DNA of 64,000 bases, from positions 62,001 through 126,000 of the forward strand of contig JAFEKR010000024.1 of assembly GCA_019022495.1 (NCBI GenBank), written 5' to 3'. A model generated the notes under the pieces. That model did not search any database and was not told where the DNA came from. It saw nothing but the letters and a program-made list of their open reading frames with translations. The DNA is from Epichloe hybrida (taxonomy: Eukaryota > Ascomycota > Sordariomycetes > Hypocreales > Clavicipitaceae). The translations under genes were made by a program, and so were the position numbers. This document shows, piece by piece, positions 59,801-64,000 of the stretch; position 1 is the first letter of the stretch, and each line of letters opens with the position of its first letter.

Positions 59801-60665
59801 ATATTAACTATAATACTATAGTACTAAGTAACTGTAATATAGTATTCTATTTAGCTTATTCCCTTACTAATAGATATTTCTCTTATGTGCTTATTAAGTG
59901 TATGTTAAAGCTTAGCTAGCTTAATATCCTTAGTCTAATAGGTCCCCCCTACTAGGGAGAGTTTTTATTTAAAATAAATAAAAAATATAGTAAATAGCTC
60001 CCTTACCCCTTATTCTATCTAGTTAAGTTCTATAAGGGCTATCTCCTATCTATAGGGATTTATGTAAAGTATCTTTAAGTAGGTTAGGAAAGCTATAGGG
60101 TTATAGTTATTTATATAGCCTATCTTAAAGAATAATATAATCTAAGCCTAAACCTTAGGTAATAGGTTCTAGTAAATAAATACCTATTAGTCCTTATTAG
60201 ACCTAATAAAGTCCCTGTCTACCTCTAACTTATGTTCTATTAGGAACTTCTAGGTAGCGAATGTAGCCTTATTACTATTATATAGGTTACCTGTAGGAAT
60301 TGGTTTTTAGTGGATTTATAATATAAGGGATAGTAAGGCTAGCCCCTAAAGTGGAATATAATCTGGATTAATTCTAGTAGGGTCTGTTAGGGCGTTTAGT
60401 GGGAAGTTCTGTTATGCTACTAATTCTAGGTTTGTATGTATGTGTTATTATAGGCTCTTAATTACCCTTACCTGCTGTGCTAGCATTAGTTAAAGCGTCT
60501 TAAACTAGGTATTCTAGGCTTCTAGTAGTACTATGGCTTTGGATAGGGGGGTGTAAGTCCCCTAGCTAGGTTAGTTATGAGGCTGAAGCGTGTTTATTAG
60601 GTCTATTATTATTTGCTTTATTTCTTTTAGTAGCCTTCTTTTTAGACTAAAGGAAGTCTCTTAAT

Positions 60666-60884
60666 TATTATAGACTAGCCCCTAGGTAGCTATAATAGGG
60701 TGTTGATATAGTATTAAGAGACTTAGGGAAGAGAAGGGAAAGGAGAAGAGGCTATCCCTAGTAATGCCTCTTATACTCCCTTAGCTCCTTATGTAAGCCC
60801 CCCTTTCCTTACCTTACCTAATCCTGCTTGCCCCTACCCTTCCTGCTATACGGAAAATGCTTGGGCAAAGCCCAAGCCCTTACA
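60666..60884 (-). repeat. 5' LTR of gypsy element, 219 bp
   Basis: Begins TATTATAGACTAGCCCC (TG mutated) and ends AAGCCCTTACA. It is the same length as the partner. Here too the outer end is the less mutated one. Confidence 0.85.
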
Positions 60885-62140
60885 TTTTCTATTAAAAAGA
60901 TAGTATACTTAAAAGTGGATTTAAAGTAAGTTTTACTAATTATAGTATAAACTTCTTAATAGCTTATTTACTAAGATATTTATGATTTTCTCTTAAAAAG
61001 ATAGTATACTTAAAAATGGGTCTAAAGTGGGTCTTACTAATAATAGTATTAACTTCTTTATAGCTTATTTGCTAAGATATTTATGATTTTCTCTTAAAAA
61101 GAAAGTGTATATAAAAGTAGGTCTAAAGTGGGTTTTACTAATAATAGTATTAACTTCTTTATAGCTTATTTACTTAGATATATATGATTTTCTATTAAAA
61201 AGATAGTATACTTAAAAGAGGATTTAAAGTGGGTCTTACTAATTATAGTATAAACTTCTTTATAGCTTATTTACTTAGATATATATGATTTTCTATTAAA
61301 AAGATAGTATACTTAAAAGTGGATTTAAAGTGGGTCTTACTAATTATAGTATAAGCTTCTTAATAGCTTATTTACTAAGATATTTATGATTTTCTCTTAA
61401 AAAGATAGTATACTTAAAAGTGGGTCTAAAGTGGGTCTTACTAATAATAGTATTAACTTCTTTATAGCTTATTTGCTAAGATATTTATGATTTTCTCTTA
61501 AAAAGAAGGTGTATATAAAAGTGGGTCTAAAGTGGGTTTTACTAATAATAGTATTAACTTCTTTATAGCTTATTTACTTAGATATATATGATTTTCTATT
61601 AAAAAGATAGTATACTTAAAAGTGGATTTAAAGTGGGTCTTACTAATTATAGTATAAACTTCTTAATAGCTTATTTACTAAGATATTTATGATTTTCTCT
61701 TAAAAAGATAGTATACTTAAAAGTGGGTCTAAAGTGGGTCTTACTAATAATAGTATTAACTTCTTTATAGCTTATTTGCTTAGATATATATGATTTTTTA
61801 TTAAAAAGAAAGTATACTTAAAAGTGGATCTAAAGTGGGTCTCACTAATTATAGTATTAACTTCTTAATAGCTTATTTGCTAAGATATTTATGATTTTCT
61901 CTTAAAAAGAAGGTGTTTATAAAAGTGGGTCTAAAGTGGGTCTTCCTAATAATAATATTAACTTCTTTATAGCTTATTTGCTTAGATATATATGATTTTT
62001 TATTCAAAAGAAAGTATACTTAAAAGTAGGTTTAAAGTAAGCCTTATGAATTATAGTACTTACTTCTTTATAGCTTATTTACTTAAATATATATGATTTT
62101 CTATTAAAATAAGTATACTTAAAAGTAAGTTTTTAATATT
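60885..62140. repeat. 101-bp tandem array, right part, about 12 units
   Basis: GATTTTC-type motifs at 60984, 61085, 61186, 61287, 61388 and on to 62095 fall exactly 101 bp apart. Each unit has TATAGCTTATTT, GATATNTATGATTTTCT, TTAAAAAGA and a GGTCTAAAGTGGGT block. Two subtypes are intermixed (TTCTCTTAAAAAG and TTCTATTAAAAAG). Confidence 0.92.
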
Positions 62141-62334
62141 TTTCTAAGAAATAAGCTTAAAAAGTAAATTTTATTAGTTTTATAAGTTATAATTAAGATT
62201 AGTATAGTAATTTAACCTTAATCTATATTTTAAGAAACCTAATATATACTTTTCTAATTATTTAAGTTATTTCTTACTATTAATTTCTAATTACTTTACC
62301 TAAATATTAAAAAATAAAAAATAATTACATTTAA

Positions 62335-62470
62335 TTACAAATAATTACATGTAATGTAATGTAATGTGTGAAAGGGGGGTGTAATGTAATGTAATGTAAT
62401 GTGTAATGTAATGTAATGTGTAATAATTACATTACATTACAAACATTACACAATGTAATGTAATGTAATG
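62335..62470. repeat. right subterminal TAATG repeats
   Basis: TAATG pentamer runs with a G-tract and CATTA inverted copies, closely resembling those at 52651-52790. Confidence 0.85.
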
Positions 62471-64000
62471 TGATGCTCTGCCGAAGATAATGATAATAAT
62501 ATGGAGGAGCTACTATTAATAGCATACCTAAGTATTACATAATTCTTCTGCTCTGGATTATAGACTAACCATAACGCCGCTAACGTTAATGTTCTCGTGA
62601 CCCTAAATAATCAAGCCTTCTAATATATATTCCTTAGGTAAGAGCTCTACAAGCCATAAGAGTGTAATAAAGGCTTAATTTACTATGTCTCTAAAGAATG
62701 CTATTCTAAAGAGGTCTTCAGAGGGATTATGCCTAACACCAGCGCCATAGGAAAGTTAACTATAGGAGAGGCATAAGTAAAGGCTCTATTAAGATTAATA
62801 CCTTTATTAAAGGTAACCCCTTATAAACCCTAAATTATTATATTTAGCGCCAGATTAGTAGTTACAAGAGGAATCCTTTATATGCTTACAGAACTTAGAG
62901 AGCTTAAATTCTATATCCTTAATATAGCCACCCTATTCCTCTTCTTAATTACTAATATAGATAAAATATAAGTTAAGATTAATAACCTCGCTAATGTACT
63001 TATCTAAGGCAACAAGACTATACCCATTATGCAATAATAGGGCTATCCTTAGTAGTTACTAAAAGTAAGAGAAACAGTTGCCTTCCACCTTTTAGAGAGA
63101 GATATCCGTTAATTACATTATTAACTTAGTTACCCTTCCATTTAATAACTTATAAAGATCCTTTACTAAGCTAGTTACGAAGTTAAACGCTAGGCAATTA
63201 AGGAATTAACTAAAGTCTGCCACTATTACTAGATGTATAGAAAGGCCCCTAGTTAATTCAAGTTCACAATTAAAGATAACTACAAATTTAACTATAAGAT
63301 TATTATTAATATTATGCAAATTAATAGCTAACTAGTACTTTACATTATTAATTTAGTAATATTATTCTAAGCAGCCTAATTCCTTAATCTAAAGAAGCAG
63401 AAGGCTTAAGATATCTAGGATGCAATCCGCGAATGTTAGATTAATACTTATCTCGGACCTCTAGATTAGATTATCCACGATGCTAGCAACAACTTTGCTT
63501 CCGCTAAATTTAGGCATTATACTTAATTAATATTAATTAAAACTAGTGAGATACTAATTAAAGCCTATAATAGTATTAGAAAGGTTAAGAGATACCACAA
63601 ACCTTTACGCCAAGCCTATAATATTATTATAGACTTAATTAGAATAGAGCTTATGCTAGAGCAGCGTCTCTAAATAGCTATTAAGGCTATTAATAACTCT
63701 ATAGGCCTAAATAGTATTATCCTAACTATACTAGTCTTTAGAGGCTACCTATAGATAATAGATAAGTCACTGCTAAGTGTCTCTATTATTTAATATGCTA
63801 AGGTAATTCATAAGGTAACAGTCAAAGTCTAATATCTTCTAGCTTCGCGGTAAGTCTATGATGCCCTTAGAGCCTGGAATAGCCCTAATATAGCGCCTAT
63901 ATATTAGCTACCCTTACAGGCTAATGTATATGTGTAGAGAGAGAAAGGTAGCTAGCATAGCCTATATAAGCTACTTGTTACTAATAGAGAGACCTATACT

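Larger units (their letters stand above)
53659..60884 (-). mobile_element. Ty3/gypsy LTR retrotransposon, RIP-degraded
   Basis: 7226 bp with two 219-bp LTRs (53659-53877 and 60666-60884) and a TTTTC duplication at 53654-53658 and 60885-60889. Coding relics are on the minus strand, so the right-hand LTR is the 5' LTR. A zinc-knuckle-like Cys cluster lies near 59540-59580. The reverse-transcriptase core reads FIIAYLNNILVYS at 58102-58140, the gypsy YLDD signature with both Asp changed to Asn as expected from G-to-A mutation. RNase H and integrase would lie toward 54500-57400; I see no clear motif there. All frames are stop-ridden. Confidence 0.82.
52642..62480. mobile_element. hAT-like DNA element, 8-bp TSD, with internal gypsy insertion
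   Basis: Ends are CAGAGCAT (52642-52649) and ATGCTCTG (62473-62480), flanked by an exact 8-bp duplication CCGAAGAT at 52634-52641 and 62481-62488. An 8-bp duplication and CAGAG ends are typical of hAT elements. Just inside both ends lie long runs of TAATG/CATTA pentamers (52651-52790 and 62335-62470) able to form hairpins. Removing the gypsy element and its duplication leaves about 2.6 kb, mostly the 101-bp tandem array and AT-rich DNA. I see no transposase, so it is probably non-autonomous or has lost it. Confidence 0.75.
50208..64000 (+). mobile_element. Ty1/copia-like retrotransposon, RIP-degraded, interrupted and cut by the window end
   Basis: Plus-strand relic coding with many stops. 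51000-52633 is gag-like; at 52411-52465 a Cys/His zinc-knuckle layout is recognisable although several codons are changed (Cys to Tyr, Trp to stop). After the interruption at 52642-62480 the frame resumes at 62489. Protein-like segments at about 63080-63990 (HLLERDIR, KRYHKPLRQAYNIIIDLI, ANVYVWREKG) resemble the GAG-pre-integrase and integrase regions of copia elements. The reverse transcriptase and 3' LTR would be beyond 64000. Amino-acid changes fit G-to-A and C-to-T mutation on both strands, so the element is dead. Confidence 0.68.

Overview
This window is nuclear DNA of a filamentous ascomycete, most likely a sordariomycete and plausibly of the Hypocreales. The evidence is short introns (about 50-170 bp) with GTANGT-type donors and CTRAC-like branch sites, a fungal alpha-aminoadipate lysine pathway gene, an AA11 chitin-active oxygenase, and AT-rich blocks whose relic genes carry mass C-to-T/G-to-A changes typical of repeat-induced point mutation (RIP). 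The genus assignment is inference.

Layout. 0-2.2 kb: homocitrate synthase (10 exons). 3.7-4.0 kb: a small secreted cysteine-rich protein beside a RIP-degraded block (4.3-5.9 kb) made of three copies of one LTR family, one of them split by a second solo LTR. 6.6-8.5 kb: cytochrome P450. 9.0 kb: an 81-bp TIR mini-element. 9.4-9.9 kb: an F-box-like relic. 10.3-12.1 kb: METTL25-type methyltransferase protein. 12.9-14.3 kb: ACT-domain CASTOR/GATS-like protein, convergent with 14.4-15.2 kb: IMPACT/Yih1. 15.7-18.1 kb: V-ATPase subunit A (7 exons). 19.3 kb: tRNA-Gln(TTG) with an intron. 19.6-21.9 kb: acid sphingomyelinase-like phosphodiesterase. 23.5-26.1 kb: Pet127-like mitochondrial protein, divergent from 26.4-29.2 kb: HID1. 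30.7-32.6 kb: epoxide-hydrolase-like protein without recognisable catalytic residues. 33.4-36.7 kb: exocyst Sec8. 38.0-39.8 kb: Smi1/Knr4. 41.8-43.0 kb: AA11 oxygenase with a C-terminal X278-like module. 46.4-47.0 kb: AIG2/gamma-glutamylcyclotransferase-like protein. 48.1-49.6 kb: beta-propeller-like protein.

From about 49.7 kb to the end the sequence turns AT-rich and gene-free. It is a three-level nested transposon: a Ty1/copia-like element (about 50-64+ kb) is interrupted by a hAT-like element (52642-62480; 8-bp target duplication, 8-bp CAGAGCAT inverted ends). That element is itself interrupted by a Ty3/gypsy element on the minus strand (53659-60884; 219-bp LTRs, 5-bp duplication) inserted in a 101-bp tandem array.

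The ordinary genes are housekeeping: lysine synthesis, nutrient signalling, vacuole acidification, exocytosis, Golgi sorting, wall integrity and mitochondrial RNA. No biosynthetic cluster, CRISPR array or operon is present. Exon boundaries were deduced by eye from splice consensus, reading phase and family conservation; every multi-exon model below closes in frame.
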